Of a stretch of 64,000 nucleotides of DNA, positions 43,788 to 53,626 are shown one piece after another (positions within the stretch are counted from its first letter, which is position 1; every line of letters starts with the position of its first letter). The notes under the pieces were generated by a model, which saw only the letters and a list, made by a program, of their open reading frames with translations, was not told the DNA's origin and ran no database searches. Both the position numbers and the translations under genes were made by a program. Origin of the DNA: Syntrophaceae bacterium UBA6087 (lineage in GTDB: Bacteria; Desulfobacterota; Desulfomonilia; UBA1062); NCBI GenBank assembly GCA_002448235.1, contig DIXF01000001.1, positions 337,040 to 401,039 on the forward strand, in the 5' to 3' direction.

Positions 43788-44882
43788 GTGAGAAAAGCCG
43801 GCATCATGATCTTTGCTTTACTGATTTGTCTCTTGATCGCAGGTTGCGGGAATGATTCTTCACAAGTATCGGGACCGGTCACAAAGGCGTGGGATACCGA
43901 TAACGCTACCCTGACGATCACTCCCCTGGAAGGAAGCGTGCCGATGCAGTGGATGTGCAAGTTACGGGCATCGGTAACCCTTTCAAGCGGGTACACGGAG
44001 GACATCTCGGAATACGCGAGGTGGGAATCGTCCGATAAATACATTGCAACCGTGGGCAATGAAGAAAAGAACAAGGGGGTCGTGACGGGCGTTTCGCCCG
44101 GGAGCGTAACCATTACTGCCCGTTATTACCGCTTTTCCACTACAACCCCGGTGACAGTCTCTCATGATAACCCGAAATCGCTGGGCGACAGCGCCAAGGT
44201 CGTCTTCCTCCATCATGGCGTCGGGGCTTCCGTCTGGGCTGGAGGTGTGCCGGAATGGTTCGCAGAGTATAATATCCGCAACGGCAAGGATTACTCGATC
44301 ACCGAGCTGGAGTTTCCCAAGAATGCTCCCTATGGCTGGAACAACAACCCGTATGATTATTGGAATATATGGGTGAACCACGCAGGGGCGCAATCGTTCA
44401 GGGAAGAGCCCACCCTGGAGAATCTGACCAGAAACTATAATGTCGTAATATGGAAGCACTCCTACACGGTAAGCTCGATCCTGCCTGACGCAGGGAATGC
44501 GGGCAACCGGCCGTACGAAAAAACGATGCTCAATTATAAACTGGAATACAGGGCGTTAAAGAGCCACATGAGGTCTTTCCCCCGGACACGGTTCATTGTC
44601 TGGACAGGGCCGGCGATTGTCCAGGGGGCAGCGCCTGAAGAACAGGCGATGCTCGCACGGGAGTTCTTTGAATGGGTGAAGAACGAATGGGACGAGCCGG
44701 GCGATAATATTTATCTGTGGGATTTCTTCGAGCTCCAGACCGAAGGCGGCAATTATCTCAAGAGTGAATACAGCGCGGGTCCGCTGGATTCGAACCTCAA
44801 CCCGGATTTCTCCAAAAGGGTAGCTCCCGATTTCTGCAGGAGGGTTGTAGACGTCATCGAAGGAAGAGGCGACGCAGACTAA
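43788..44882 (+). CDS. Lipoprotein with BIG2-like Ig domain and SGNH-like region
   Basis: The 364-residue protein has a lipobox (LLIAGC). Residues about 40-125 look like a bacterial Ig-like (BIG2) domain (YTEDISEYARWESSDKYIAT, GVVTGVSPGSVTITARYY). The rest (AKVVFLHHGVGASVWAGG, VVIWKHSYTVSSI, TRFIVWTGPAIVQG) resembles an SGNH-hydrolase-type fold, though a canonical GDS motif is absent. It is an outer-membrane or surface lipoprotein of unknown substrate. Confidence 0.72.
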   Translation: MRKAGIMIFALLICLLIAGCGNDSSQVSGPVTKAWDTDNATLTITPLEGSVPMQWMCKLRASVTLSSGYTEDISEYARWESSDKYIATVGNEEKNKGVVTGVSPGSVTITARYYRFSTTTPVTVSHDNPKSLGDSAKVVFLHHGVGASVWAGGVPEWFAEYNIRNGKDYSITELEFPKNAPYGWNNNPYDYWNIWVNHAGAQSFREEPTLENLTRNYNVVIWKHSYTVSSILPDAGNAGNRPYEKTMLNYKLEYRALKSHMRSFPRTRFIVWTGPAIVQGAAPEEQAMLAREFFEWVKNEWDEPGDNIYLWDFFELQTEGGNYLKSEYSAGPLDSNLNPDFSKRVAPDFCRRVVDVIEGRGDAD

Positions 44883-44884
44883 CG

Positions 44885-44908
44885 AAAAAGGGGACAGATT
44901 TATTTTTT
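44885..44908 (+). repeat. REP element copy
   Basis: AAAAAGGGGACAGATTTATT plus TTTT, two bases after the lipoprotein stop and before the convergent sigma-54 activator gene. Confidence 0.88.
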
Positions 44909-44938
44909 GCATTTTTGGGAAATTTTAAATAATGCGGA

Positions 44939-47900
44939 TCACTTCTTTATTCCAAGGGCCTTCATCCGTGAGTAGAGCGTCGTGCGCTTCATCTTGAGGA
45001 TCTCGGCCGCGCCTCCGGGCCCTCCGACCCTGCCTTTCGTGTAGTCGAGGATATGCCGGATATATCTGCGCTGCAGCTCATCCATCGTGGGCTTGTCATC
45101 GGCTAAACCACCGGTGTTTGCATGGTAATCCTCAGGGAAGAGGGGTATCTGCAGCTCGCCCCCGGCAGATAAGATGACCGCCCGCTCGATGACGTTCTGG
45201 AGCTCGCGGACATTGCCGGGCCAGGCATACTTGAGCAGCTTGGCCTCCTCTTTCCGGAGGAGCTTCAGGTCGCTCCGGCCGTACTCCCGCCTGTACCGCT
45301 CGAAGTAATGATGCGCCAGCTCCACGATGTCCTCGCCGCGCTCCCGCAAGGGCGGCATGGTGATGGGGAAGACGTTGATCCGGTAGAAGAGATCCTCCCG
45401 GAACCGGCCGCTCGACACCTCGCTTTTCAGGTTCCGGTTGGTCGCCACGATGAGGCGGAAATCGGACTTGATGGCGCGGCCGCCGCCTATGCGGACAAAG
45501 GTCTTCTCCTCCAGGGTCTTGAGCAGCTTGGTCTGCACATTTAAGGGAAGCTCGCCGATCTCGTCGAGGAACAAGGTCCCCTCGTGCGCCAGCTCGACCC
45601 TGCCGAGCTTCTGCCGGTCGGCCCCGGTGAAGGCGCCTTTTTCATAGCCGAACAGCTCGCTCTCGAACAGGTTTTCCGGGATCGTGGTGCAGTCCACCAC
45701 GATGAACGGCCCTTCCGCCCGCCCGCCTTTCTCGTGGATCAGGCGCGCCAGGAGCCCCTTGCCCGTGCCGGTCTCGCCCAGCATCAGGACCGTGGTGTCC
45801 GCCCTGGCCACCTGGCGGGCCATGGCGAGCTGCTCCCGGATCGCCTTGGAGCGGCCCACGATCCTCCAGCTCTTGAAATCGGAGCTGCCCGTTTTTTTCT
45901 CCCGGGAGAGCTTCTCTTTTTCTTCCTGAATGCGCGAGCCTTTCAGCAGGAACTCGATGACGCCGCTGGTGTGCCGTCCCAGTATCGCTATGGTCGAGGG
46001 ATCGAGACAGTCGAAGGCGTCGGGCAGGTACGAGTTGTCGTAGTACATGACGCAGCGGGTCATGCCCTGCACCTCGACGGGTATGCACAGGACAGAGCGT
46101 ATCCTGCCGCGGCCGGGTTTTTTATCATCCGGCGGGATGTCCCTGACCACCAGCGGCTTGTTCGTCCGGAATGCCCTTGCTATGAGCTCGAGATACGGCC
46201 GGAACAGCGGCGATTCCACGTCCTCCTTTGCCAGGTTGCTCGACAGCTTGAGCTCTGGCTTCTTCGTGAACTTGCCCTTGGAAAACCAGAAGAGGCCTCC
46301 CCGCTCGGCGCCGAAGAAGCGGTTGGTGGACCTCAGCATCTTGTTCAGTATCTCCAGCTGGTCCATGCTGGACTTGATGGTGTCCATCTCCTCGAAGTAC
46401 CGCCCGATGAAATCGCCCCGGGAGTAGCTCGTGTCCGCTGACGGGATCTTCTTCAGCAGTGCCTTGTACTTGTCCGGGAAGAGGTCGCGCGAGTAGCCGC
46501 CGAAAAGCCGCCACGCCTCCCGCACGCATTCGTCCACCGCGCTCGCGTTGTCGTCCATGAGCTCGAGATGCGCCATTTCGAGGGTGGTTTTCGCCTGCTG
46601 GATCCGGTCGCCCGACGTATCGAGGCATGCCCTGCTTTCCTCCAGGTCGGCCCGGATGGACGCCGTGTCCGCATCGCCCCGGTCCATCTTCTGTATGGAC
46701 TTAAGCCTCAGGCCCACGCCGCGCAGGTGCACATTGACCCCGTTCAGGGCTACCTCCAGCACATCGGCGATGGGGAATCCCCTGATGGGTTTGAAGCCCA
46801 GCCGGTTGAACTCGAAGGCCATCTCGAGGATCCACGGCGCCGCATACTGATGGATGAGGCCCTCGTCGATTGCCTTCTCGATCGTCTCGCTCAAGATCTC
46901 GTAGCTCTTTTCCAGGTCGCCTCTCATGAAGTACAGCAGCGCAAGTCCGCCGCCCGAGAAGTGGTAGCCGAACGCATTGTGGATGTCGATCGATTCTTTG
47001 CGCGCCTTCTTCAGATGGAACTCCGCCTCGTGGAACCGCTTCAGCAGGGTCAGCGTGGTCCCGAGGATGCCCCGTAAGACAGGGGCGAGCGATCTGTCGC
47101 CCTTCTCTTCGGCCAGGCGCAGATTGCTGTCGAGGAACCCGATGGCGCGGTGGAACTGTCCGAGGTACAGTGCGCCGTAGCTGAAGACGATGTACGTCAT
47201 GGGGGGCGTGGGCTCTTCGCTGATGCCGATGAGGTTCTCGAAGCGCTCCATGTGCTTCATGGCTTCCTTGAACAGCCCTTTGAGCGAGTAGTACAGCCCG
47301 AGAAACTCGGCCGACTGTGCAAGGATATCTTCGTCGCCCAGCTCGTTGACGTCGTTCAGGCCGTCCGACAGCGTGGACAGCGCCTTGCCGTAGCGTCCCA
47401 TGAACTGGTACAGCCTCCCCAGGTGGAGCGTGGCGAGCGCATGGGACCTCTTGTCCCCCAGGCGGGCGGCAAACGTACGCGCCGTGATCAGGATCTCGGA
47501 GAGCTCCCTGATCTCCCTGCCGAGCACGAACCGGATGTGCGAAAGCCTCAGTGCCCGGGTGATGAACATCCCGCAGGTCTCGGCATCGAGCTCCCGGGTT
47601 TTAAGCCTGTGGACCGCACTGAGGAGATACTTCTGCGCCGACTCGATATCCCCTTTCGCCAGCTCCGCATCCACGAGGCTGTACTCCATCCTGACCGCCT
47701 CGGCGGCGCGGCCCGATCTCTCCAGAAGGCGTATGAGGACGTGAGGGTCCACCTGCTTGTCGAGCTTTTTCGCATACAGGGTGTGCAGCAGCTCCGAGAG
47801 GTGCTTCCGTCCGTTCAGGGCATCGATCTTTTTCGCAACGGGATGGGGCAGCGGACTGCCGAGGTCGAACCTCTCGTCTTTCAGCTGCCGGAGCATGCCG

Positions 47901-48055
47901 CCGGACTTCGTCTTTTTCAGGAGGTCGAAGAGCCGGCCCGGGGTCAGCGGCGCAAGGACGTCGAGTATGTCGATGGGGACGGCGTCGCCGAAGGCCTCCA
48001 GGACGGCGAGAAACCTCCATTGCTCCTTGTCCAGATCAGGGTATGCCTTTTTCAT
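44939..48055 (-). CDS. Sigma-54-dependent transcription activator with TPR-like and GAF sensor regions
   Basis: This 1038-residue protein has a long N-terminal helical TPR-like part (residues about 1-540), then a GAF-like region (SNLAKEDVESPLFRPYLELI, GRIRSVLCIPVEVQGMTR). The AAA+ domain has Walker A GETGTGKG (the usual last Glu is Gly), GAFTGAD for contact with sigma-54, Walker B LFLDEIGELP and the NVRELQNVIE motif. The Fis-type helix-turn-helix ends the protein (GGAAEILKMKRTTLYSRMKA). The ATG at 48055 is preferred (GAGG ten bases upstream). It is divergent from icmF, which has a sigma-54 promoter, and is the likely activator of it. Confidence 0.92.
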   Translation of the reverse strand: MKKAYPDLDKEQWRFLAVLEAFGDAVPIDILDVLAPLTPGRLFDLLKKTKSGGMLRQLKDERFDLGSPLPHPVAKKIDALNGRKHLSELLHTLYAKKLDKQVDPHVLIRLLERSGRAAEAVRMEYSLVDAELAKGDIESAQKYLLSAVHRLKTRELDAETCGMFITRALRLSHIRFVLGREIRELSEILITARTFAARLGDKRSHALATLHLGRLYQFMGRYGKALSTLSDGLNDVNELGDEDILAQSAEFLGLYYSLKGLFKEAMKHMERFENLIGISEEPTPPMTYIVFSYGALYLGQFHRAIGFLDSNLRLAEEKGDRSLAPVLRGILGTTLTLLKRFHEAEFHLKKARKESIDIHNAFGYHFSGGGLALLYFMRGDLEKSYEILSETIEKAIDEGLIHQYAAPWILEMAFEFNRLGFKPIRGFPIADVLEVALNGVNVHLRGVGLRLKSIQKMDRGDADTASIRADLEESRACLDTSGDRIQQAKTTLEMAHLELMDDNASAVDECVREAWRLFGGYSRDLFPDKYKALLKKIPSADTSYSRGDFIGRYFEEMDTIKSSMDQLEILNKMLRSTNRFFGAERGGLFWFSKGKFTKKPELKLSSNLAKEDVESPLFRPYLELIARAFRTNKPLVVRDIPPDDKKPGRGRIRSVLCIPVEVQGMTRCVMYYDNSYLPDAFDCLDPSTIAILGRHTSGVIEFLLKGSRIQEEKEKLSREKKTGSSDFKSWRIVGRSKAIREQLAMARQVARADTTVLMLGETGTGKGLLARLIHEKGGRAEGPFIVVDCTTIPENLFESELFGYEKGAFTGADRQKLGRVELAHEGTLFLDEIGELPLNVQTKLLKTLEEKTFVRIGGGRAIKSDFRLIVATNRNLKSEVSSGRFREDLFYRINVFPITMPPLRERGEDIVELAHHYFERYRREYGRSDLKLLRKEEAKLLKYAWPGNVRELQNVIERAVILSAGGELQIPLFPEDYHANTGGLADDKPTMDELQRRYIRHILDYTKGRVGGPGGAAEILKMKRTTLYSRMKALGIKK

Positions 48056-48117
48056 GTGCAGCCTCGCATAACTCTGCAACAGGATAGCAGTTTTATCGCC
48101 ATAACCCAAGGGATATC

Positions 48118-48149
48118 TGTCCGGATACAGTCATCTGGTGTCTGAATAC
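48118..48149. promoter_or_regulatory. Candidate activator binding sites (UAS) upstream of icmF
   Basis: TGTCCGGATAC (48118-48128) and TGTCTGAATAC (48139-48149) are direct repeats with nine of eleven bases equal. They are 21 bases apart, two helical turns, and about 70-100 bases upstream of the -24 element. This is the normal place for a sigma-54 activator site. Confidence 0.6.
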
Positions 48150-48215
48150 CGACATCAGCACGATACGCCAAAATAATAACCTAATCATAACAATAGAGTG
48201 CATGGGTTATCGACT

Positions 48216-48231
48216 TGGTACAATGCTTGCT
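48216..48231 (+). promoter_or_regulatory. Sigma-54 promoter of icmF
   Basis: TGGTAC-AATGC-TTGCT matches the -24/-12 consensus TGGCAC-N5-TTGCA, with the invariant GG (48217) and GC (48229) ten bases apart. It is about 190 bases before the icmF start. Confidence 0.85.
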
Positions 48232-48417
48232 GATCTGAATACTGTGGTTCTCTGCCCTTTGCACGGGCGGAATGGTTCGGTGGAATAGCTTAAGGGAGAT
48301 TTCCTTAAAAAGCCCGGCTCATTGCAGGGCATATAAAGATCCAGTAAATAGCCGCAGCGCCGGCAGATACACAAAGCCTGCATTCGCTGCACCGGAGAAA
48401 GAGGAGAATGAAGATCC

Positions 48418-51400
48418 ATGAATAAAAAAAAGACAGCACGGGAGCCTTTGCGGTTCGTCACGGCCACCTCGCTTTTTGACGGTCACGATGCCTCCATCAA
48501 CATCATGCGCAGGATCCTCCAGGACAGCGGCGCAGAGGTGATCCACCTGGGCCACAACCGGAGCGTCGCCGAGATCGTCAACGCCGCCGTCCAGGAAGGG
48601 GCGCACGGCATTGCCATAAGCTCGTACCAGGGCGGGCACATGGAGTTCTTCAAGTACCTCATCGATCTCCTCAACGAGAGGGGCTGCGGCCATGTGAAGG
48701 TGTTCGGCGGGGGCGGCGGCGTGATCGTCCCCGACGAGATAGGAGAGCTCCATGCATACGGGATAGCGAAGATCTACTCGCCCGACGACGGCAAGGCCAT
48801 GGGGCTGAAGGGCATGATCTCGCACATGGCGGGGATCGCATCCCAGGCTCATGCGCCGGAGGTGCCCATGGACGCACCTGCGATACAGGCGAAGGACCCG
48901 GTCGTCGTGGGCAGGCTCATCAGCCTGGCGGAGCGGGCAAGGCTGCTGAGGGACAAAAGCTTCGAGCCCATGCGTGCGTTCCTGAAAGGTGTGGGGTCAT
49001 CGGGCCCCGTGGTGGGGATTACGGGCACCGGCGGATCGGGCAAGAGCTCGATCATCGACGAGATCCTCAGGCGGGCCCTCTACAACTACCCGGATAAGCA
49101 CATCGCCGTGATTTCGGTCGACCCCACGAGGTCGCGCAGCGGTGGCGCCCTTCTGGGCGACCGTATCCGGATGAACCAGATAGACCACGAGCGTATCTAC
49201 ATGCGCTCCATGGCGACCCGGCAATCCAAAGACGAGCTCTCCGACGCCCTCCAGGACGCCCTCGATATCGTGAAGGCGGCCAAGTACGACCTCATCATCG
49301 TGGAGACGAGCGGCATCGGCCAGGCGGACACGGCGATCACTTCGGTGTGCGACTACTCGGTCTACGTGATGACCGCCGAGTTCGGTGCGCCCACCCAGCT
49401 CGAGAAGATCGACATGCTCGACTTCGCGGACATGGTGGTGATCAACAAGTTCGAGCAGGAAAAATCCCTCGACGCCCTCAAGCAGGTCAGGAAGCAGTAC
49501 GCGAGGAACCATGAGCTCTTCGATGTCCCCCCTGACGAGCTGCCCATCTTCGGCACGGTTGCCAGCAGGTACAACGATGCCGGCATGGACAGGGCCTTTG
49601 CCTGCCTCGTGAAGGGGCTTAAAGAAAAGGGCTTCATCGACTGGCGGGATGCGGAAGCGAAAACAGCGGACGAGGAGAAGATCCACGAGGGCATCGTCCC
49701 CTCCCACAGACTGCTGTACCTGAGCCGGATCGCAGGGGCGGTGAGGGGCTACCATGACCATACGAGAGAGACGGGCGAGAGCCTGAGAAAGCTCCATGCG
49801 GTCGAGACCGTGCTGCAGGGCTCAAAAGACGGGCTGGTCGCGGCAGGGCTCCGCAGAAAGCTCTCGGAGATCAAGAAGGGCATCGCTAAGGCGGACTTCG
49901 AGCTCATCGCCGGGTGGGACAAGCTCGGCGGGCAATACCGCTCGAAGGCATACTCGTACTCGGTACGGGACAAGAAAATCCAGGTGGCGCTCACCAGGGA
50001 ATCGCTCTCGGGCCTGGACATCCCGAAGATCGCGCTGCCCTCGTTCACCGACAAGGGCGATCTCTACACCTGGATCAGGAAGGAGAACGTGCCGGGATTC
50101 TTCCCCTATACCGCAGGGGTGTTCCCGTTCAAGCGCGACTGGGAAGACCCGAAGCGGCAGTTTGCAGGGGAGGGCGGCCCGGAGCGGACAAACAGGCGCT
50201 TCCACTACCTGTGCCGGCATGACGACGCCAAGCGGCTGAGCACGGCCTTCGACAGCGTGACGCTCTATGGCGAGGACCCGGCTGAGTTGCCGGACATCTT
50301 CGGCAAGATCGGCGAGAGCGGGGTGAGCATCTGCACGCTCGACGACATGAAGAAGCTCTATGCGGGCTTCGACCTCTGCTCGCCCACCACGAGCGTATCC
50401 ATGACCATCAACGGGCCTGCGCCCATCATGACCGCCATGTTCTTCAACACGGCCATCGACCAGCAGGTGGAGGCCTTCACGAAAGAAAAAGGCAGGAAGC
50501 CTTCGAAGGCGGAGGCCGGCGGGATCAGGGCGAGGGTGTTGAACACCGTCAGGGGCACGGTCCAGGCCGATATCCTCAAAGAAGACCAGGGACAGAACAC
50601 CTGCATCTTCTCCACCGAGTTCGCGCTGAAGATGATGGGCGATATCCAGGAGTACTTCATCGAGCACAACGTGGAGAACTTCTACTCGGTGAGCATCAGC
50701 GGCTACCACATCGCCGAGGCCGGGGCCAACCCGGTCAGCCAGCTCGCCTTCACGCTCGCCAACGGCTTCACCTACGTCGAGTATTACCTGTCCCGGGGCA
50801 TGAGCATCGATGACTTTGCCAAGAACTTCTCGTTCTTCTTCAGCTCCGGGATGGAGCCCGAGTACAGCGTGCTCGGCAGGGTGGCCAGGAGGATCTGGGC
50901 CATTGCGATGCGGGACCTCTACGGGGCGAGCGAGGCCTCCCAGCGGCTCAAGTACCACATCCAGACCTCGGGCAGGTCGCTCCACAGCATGGAGATCCAG
51001 TTCAACGACATCAGGACCACGCTCCAGGCGCTGACCGCGCTGGGCGACAACTGCAACTCCCTGCACACCAATGCCTACGACGAGGCGATCACGACGCCCA
51101 CCGAGGAGTCCGTGCGCCGGGCCATGGCCATCCAGATGATCATCAACCGGGAGTTCGGCCTTTCCATGAACGAGAACCAGCTCCAGGGGTCGTTCTTCAT
51201 GGAATGGCTGACCGACGCGGTGGAGGAGGCCGTGCTGAGCGAGTTCGAGCGGATCAGCGACCGCAAGGGGGTGCTCGGGGCCATGGAGACTCAATACCAG
51301 CGCTCGAAGATCCAGGACGAGTCCATGTACTACGAGCAGCTCAAGCATTCGGGAAAGATGCCCATCATCGGGGTCAACACCTTTGAAAACCCGAACGCCG

Positions 51401-51666
51401 AAGCCCCGGATTATCATCCGGCCGGCAGCTGCATCGCGCTCACCCGAGCGACCTACGAGGAGAAGCAGGCCCAGCTGGACCATGTCCGGGCATTCCGGAA
51501 GAGGCACGCCAAGGATGGCGCCGAGGCCCTGAACAGGCTGAAAGAAACGGCCCTGTCCGGCGGGAACGTGTTCGCTGTGCTCATGGACGCCGTGCGGGTC
51601 GCCAGCCTCGGTCAGATCACGTCAGCCCTCTACGAGGTCGGCGGCAAGTACCGGCGGAACATGTAG
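48418..51666 (+). CDS. icmF: Fused B12-dependent acyl-CoA mutase (isobutyryl-CoA mutase IcmF type)
   Basis: The 1082-residue protein has the three IcmF parts in order. First is a cobalamin-binding domain with the base-off His in FDGHDASINIM (His23). Second is a MeaB-like GTPase chaperone with Walker A GTGGSGKSS (Lys209) and IVETSGIGQADT. Third is the mutase barrel (YTAGVFPFKRDWEDPKRQFA, YHIAEAGANPVSQLAFTLAN). Length and fusion order are diagnostic of IcmF and exclude ordinary methylmalonyl-CoA mutase. It interconverts isobutyryl- and butyryl-CoA, and related members act on isovaleryl/pivalyl-CoA, so a role in branched or linear short-chain acid metabolism is likely. Expression is probably sigma-54 dependent under the divergent activator. 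Confidence 0.94.
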   Translation: MNKKKTAREPLRFVTATSLFDGHDASINIMRRILQDSGAEVIHLGHNRSVAEIVNAAVQEGAHGIAISSYQGGHMEFFKYLIDLLNERGCGHVKVFGGGGGVIVPDEIGELHAYGIAKIYSPDDGKAMGLKGMISHMAGIASQAHAPEVPMDAPAIQAKDPVVVGRLISLAERARLLRDKSFEPMRAFLKGVGSSGPVVGITGTGGSGKSSIIDEILRRALYNYPDKHIAVISVDPTRSRSGGALLGDRIRMNQIDHERIYMRSMATRQSKDELSDALQDALDIVKAAKYDLIIVETSGIGQADTAITSVCDYSVYVMTAEFGAPTQLEKIDMLDFADMVVINKFEQEKSLDALKQVRKQYARNHELFDVPPDELPIFGTVASRYNDAGMDRAFACLVKGLKEKGFIDWRDAEAKTADEEKIHEGIVPSHRLLYLSRIAGAVRGYHDHTRETGESLRKLHAVETVLQGSKDGLVAAGLRRKLSEIKKGIAKADFELIAGWDKLGGQYRSKAYSYSVRDKKIQVALTRESLSGLDIPKIALPSFTDKGDLYTWIRKENVPGFFPYTAGVFPFKRDWEDPKRQFAGEGGPERTNRRFHYLCRHDDAKRLSTAFDSVTLYGEDPAELPDIFGKIGESGVSICTLDDMKKLYAGFDLCSPTTSVSMTINGPAPIMTAMFFNTAIDQQVEAFTKEKGRKPSKAEAGGIRARVLNTVRGTVQADILKEDQGQNTCIFSTEFALKMMGDIQEYFIEHNVENFYSVSISGYHIAEAGANPVSQLAFTLANGFTYVEYYLSRGMSIDDFAKNFSFFFSSGMEPEYSVLGRVARRIWAIAMRDLYGASEASQRLKYHIQTSGRSLHSMEIQFNDIRTTLQALTALGDNCNSLHTNAYDEAITTPTEESVRRAMAIQMIINREFGLSMNENQLQGSFFMEWLTDAVEEAVLSEFERISDRKGVLGAMETQYQRSKIQDESMYYEQLKHSGKMPIIGVNTFENPNAEAPDYHPAGSCIALTRATYEEKQAQLDHVRAFRKRHAKDGAEALNRLKETALSGGNVFAVLMDAVRVASLGQITSALYEVGGKYRRNM

Positions 51667-51668
51667 CG

Positions 51669-51686
51669 GGCCTCCGGCGGCCTTTT
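51669..51686 (+). terminator. Possible weak terminator after icmF
   Basis: GGCC-TCCGGC-GGCC followed by TTTT three bases after the icmF stop; the stem is only four pairs. Confidence 0.35.
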
Positions 51687-51701
51687 ATCCTGCCATGCCG
51701 G

Positions 51702-52559
51702 CTACGGCAGAGCGGCGAGGTCTTTATTTTCCTTGAACGGGCCGAGCTTCTCCCAGCGCAGCTTTGTCGCCGACGGGTCCTTAAGATTGAGGATGGTCAG
51801 CACCTTGCCGGTCTTTTTTTTGTCCCGGTCGATGGAGATGCAGATCACGTTGTCCCCGTACATCTTCACCACGATTGAATCCGGCTTGAGATCCGGGACC
51901 AGGAACCTGGTCTGCCTCTCCGCGGCCGATTCTCCCAGGGCCCCTGCCACGCTGACTGCGCACCAGCAGAACAGGTAGAGGGCGAATATCTGCTCGCCGA
52001 ATTTGCGCTTGATGGGCACCCAGATGGTGTTCATCCTGTCCGTGCCGTCCATCGCCGCATGAAGCGCCGCATTGAACGTGCTGTACTTCTTTCTCTCAAT
52101 GATCGCCGGCAGGATATCCAGGACGAACAGTATCGCGAGGATGAGGGCGATCGTTATCCAGCCGTACTTGTTCCACCGGTATGCGGCGGCGATGATCAGC
52201 GCCAGGAGAACGAGAATGCCCCGTGTCTGGATGAAGCGGCCCACAGCCGAAACCTTCCTCTGCTCGCCGGGATGAAAGAACATATAGAGCACGCTGACCA
52301 CCCCGAATATCGAGAGCGAAAACGTGTACAACGCGACGGCAAAGGCCAGCACGGTCGTCATGTCGGGCCGTATGAGCGAGACCGGGACAGTGAAAAACTT
52401 GCAGTATGCCCGCTCGTAGACGAACGCGAGAAAATACGAAAAGGCAAAACCAAGGACAACCAGCGCTACATGTGAGAGCCACGCCAGGCGGCTCTTTGCA
52501 TCCGGTATAGGAGGAGATGCGCTTTCCTGGCACGTTTCCAACTTTTCCGGCATCATCAT
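51702..52559 (-). CDS. Integral membrane protein with soluble C-terminus, unknown family
   Basis: The 285-residue protein has five or so membrane helices (LSHVALVVLGFAFSYFLAFV, TVLAFAVALYTFSLSIFGVV, GILVLLALIIAAAYRW, ITIALILAILFVLDI, IFALYLFCWCAVSVAGAL). A C-terminal beta-rich tail follows (DSIVVKMYGDNVICISIDRD). Several ATGs lie at the start without a clear ribosome site. It converges on icmF but nothing links them functionally. Confidence 0.75.
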   Translation of the reverse strand: MMMPEKLETCQESASPPIPDAKSRLAWLSHVALVVLGFAFSYFLAFVYERAYCKFFTVPVSLIRPDMTTVLAFAVALYTFSLSIFGVVSVLYMFFHPGEQRKVSAVGRFIQTRGILVLLALIIAAAYRWNKYGWITIALILAILFVLDILPAIIERKKYSTFNAALHAAMDGTDRMNTIWVPIKRKFGEQIFALYLFCWCAVSVAGALGESAAERQTRFLVPDLKPDSIVVKMYGDNVICISIDRDKKKTGKVLTILNLKDPSATKLRWEKLGPFKENKDLAALP

Positions 52560-53338
52560 GAAGGCAAATTAAATATTCATTTGAGCATGCTGTCAAGGTG
52601 CTAAATTTCTTGGAGGATTTTTGTGATGAGAAAGTGGGCTTCCCGATAGCGCTTTCCTATATAGCTATCTCTCGTCTGTCTCTCTGATCAACGAGCATAG
52701 GTCTCCGTTTGCTACCTTCAAAATAGTGCAACCATCGATATCCCTCACGCTATGTGGATTCTAAAACAAATCCCTCTCGAATTATTTCGCGAACATTGCC
52801 TTTGTCATACTTCAGAAATGTGGACCCGTTCCCGAAAAGTCCTATGTCGAGCGAATACAGTGAGCTGGGTATATCTCAGCGTTTCTCTGCCCAGGGCCTA
52901 GCTGGATTCATCCAAGAGTCCTATATGCAGCACGAGCTGGAAGGCAAGATCAACAGTGCATTGAAGTGTCTTTGATCATCAGGGAATCACTCAACGATGC
53001 ATGCGGGGTCTTCTCCTGATATCCCGTTCAATCTTGCTTCCGCTTAAGCTTGTTTGAATATGTTCTCACTTTATCTACCCTCTTGGGAGGTAGAACTTGA
53101 GGAGAAGTATTCTCAAATCCTTGATATTATTCCTTGACTGGATCTAAATAAACTATTAGTGTATCAGAATATCAAATTTATGAAGGGATTCTAGGTTAAT
53201 CTTTGCAACCAATGATCAAGAACCATTCAACAAGTTGATATTTCATATCATTAACACAATGTTTTAATGCAACAAATGGACCTAATTTTAAAGGAAGGTT
53301 GTCATGTCCATTAACTATAATTGTGGAAGTATTTTTCT
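52560..53338. other. Long AT-richer intergenic region without a clear gene
   Basis: No supported gene. A 73-codon plus-strand frame (52754-52975, GTG start, no good ribosome site) contains SSEYSELGISQRFSAQGLAG and may be a remnant, but no family is recognised. The composition change marks the start of an acquired segment. Confidence 0.5.
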
Positions 53339-53575
53339 ATGGCTTCGTTTGATGTTCGTGTCGTGAATGATGATCAGGAAGGGATTAGGGGAGCTCGGGT
53401 TGTGTTGGGTTTCACGAGTGTACTCATGGGCATGACCGATGAAAAATATACAGACTCGGACGGGTACGCTGAGTTTGACAGATATGATGAGGGTGAGGTC
53501 GAGGTGTTTGTTGATGGTTCCAGTTATGGAAATTACCTCTACGAGAATGACGGGGGAATCACGATCACCATATAA
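53339..53575 (+). CDS. Small beta-sandwich-like protein, 78 residues
   Basis: The protein resembles carboxypeptidase-regulatory or transthyretin-like domains (FDVRVVNDDQEGIRGARVVL, YTDSDGYAEFDRYDEGEVEV). GGAAG lies about eight bases before the ATG. It is 51 bases upstream of the AAA_13-like ATPase on the same strand, so the two may be an operon. It has no signal peptide. Confidence 0.65.
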   Translation: MASFDVRVVNDDQEGIRGARVVLGFTSVLMGMTDEKYTDSDGYAEFDRYDEGEVEVFVDGSSYGNYLYENDGGITITI

Positions 53576-53626
53576 AATACCATTGGAAGTCAGATTCTTG
53601 TATTTTATTAAGGGGTGGAGGATGGA

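Noticed and set aside
27701..44908. Possible CRISPR array suggested by many identical short repeats
   Set aside because: The copies are kilobases apart, occur in both orientations, have no regular spacers and no cas genes; they are REP elements with a RAYT.
49822..51507. 561-codon minus-strand frame inside icmF
   Set aside because: Antisense shadow; icmF has complete domains on the plus strand.
52754..52975. 73-codon frame in the long gap before the small beta protein
   Set aside because: GTG start without a good ribosome site, no recognised family and weak codon pattern; kept only as a possible remnant.
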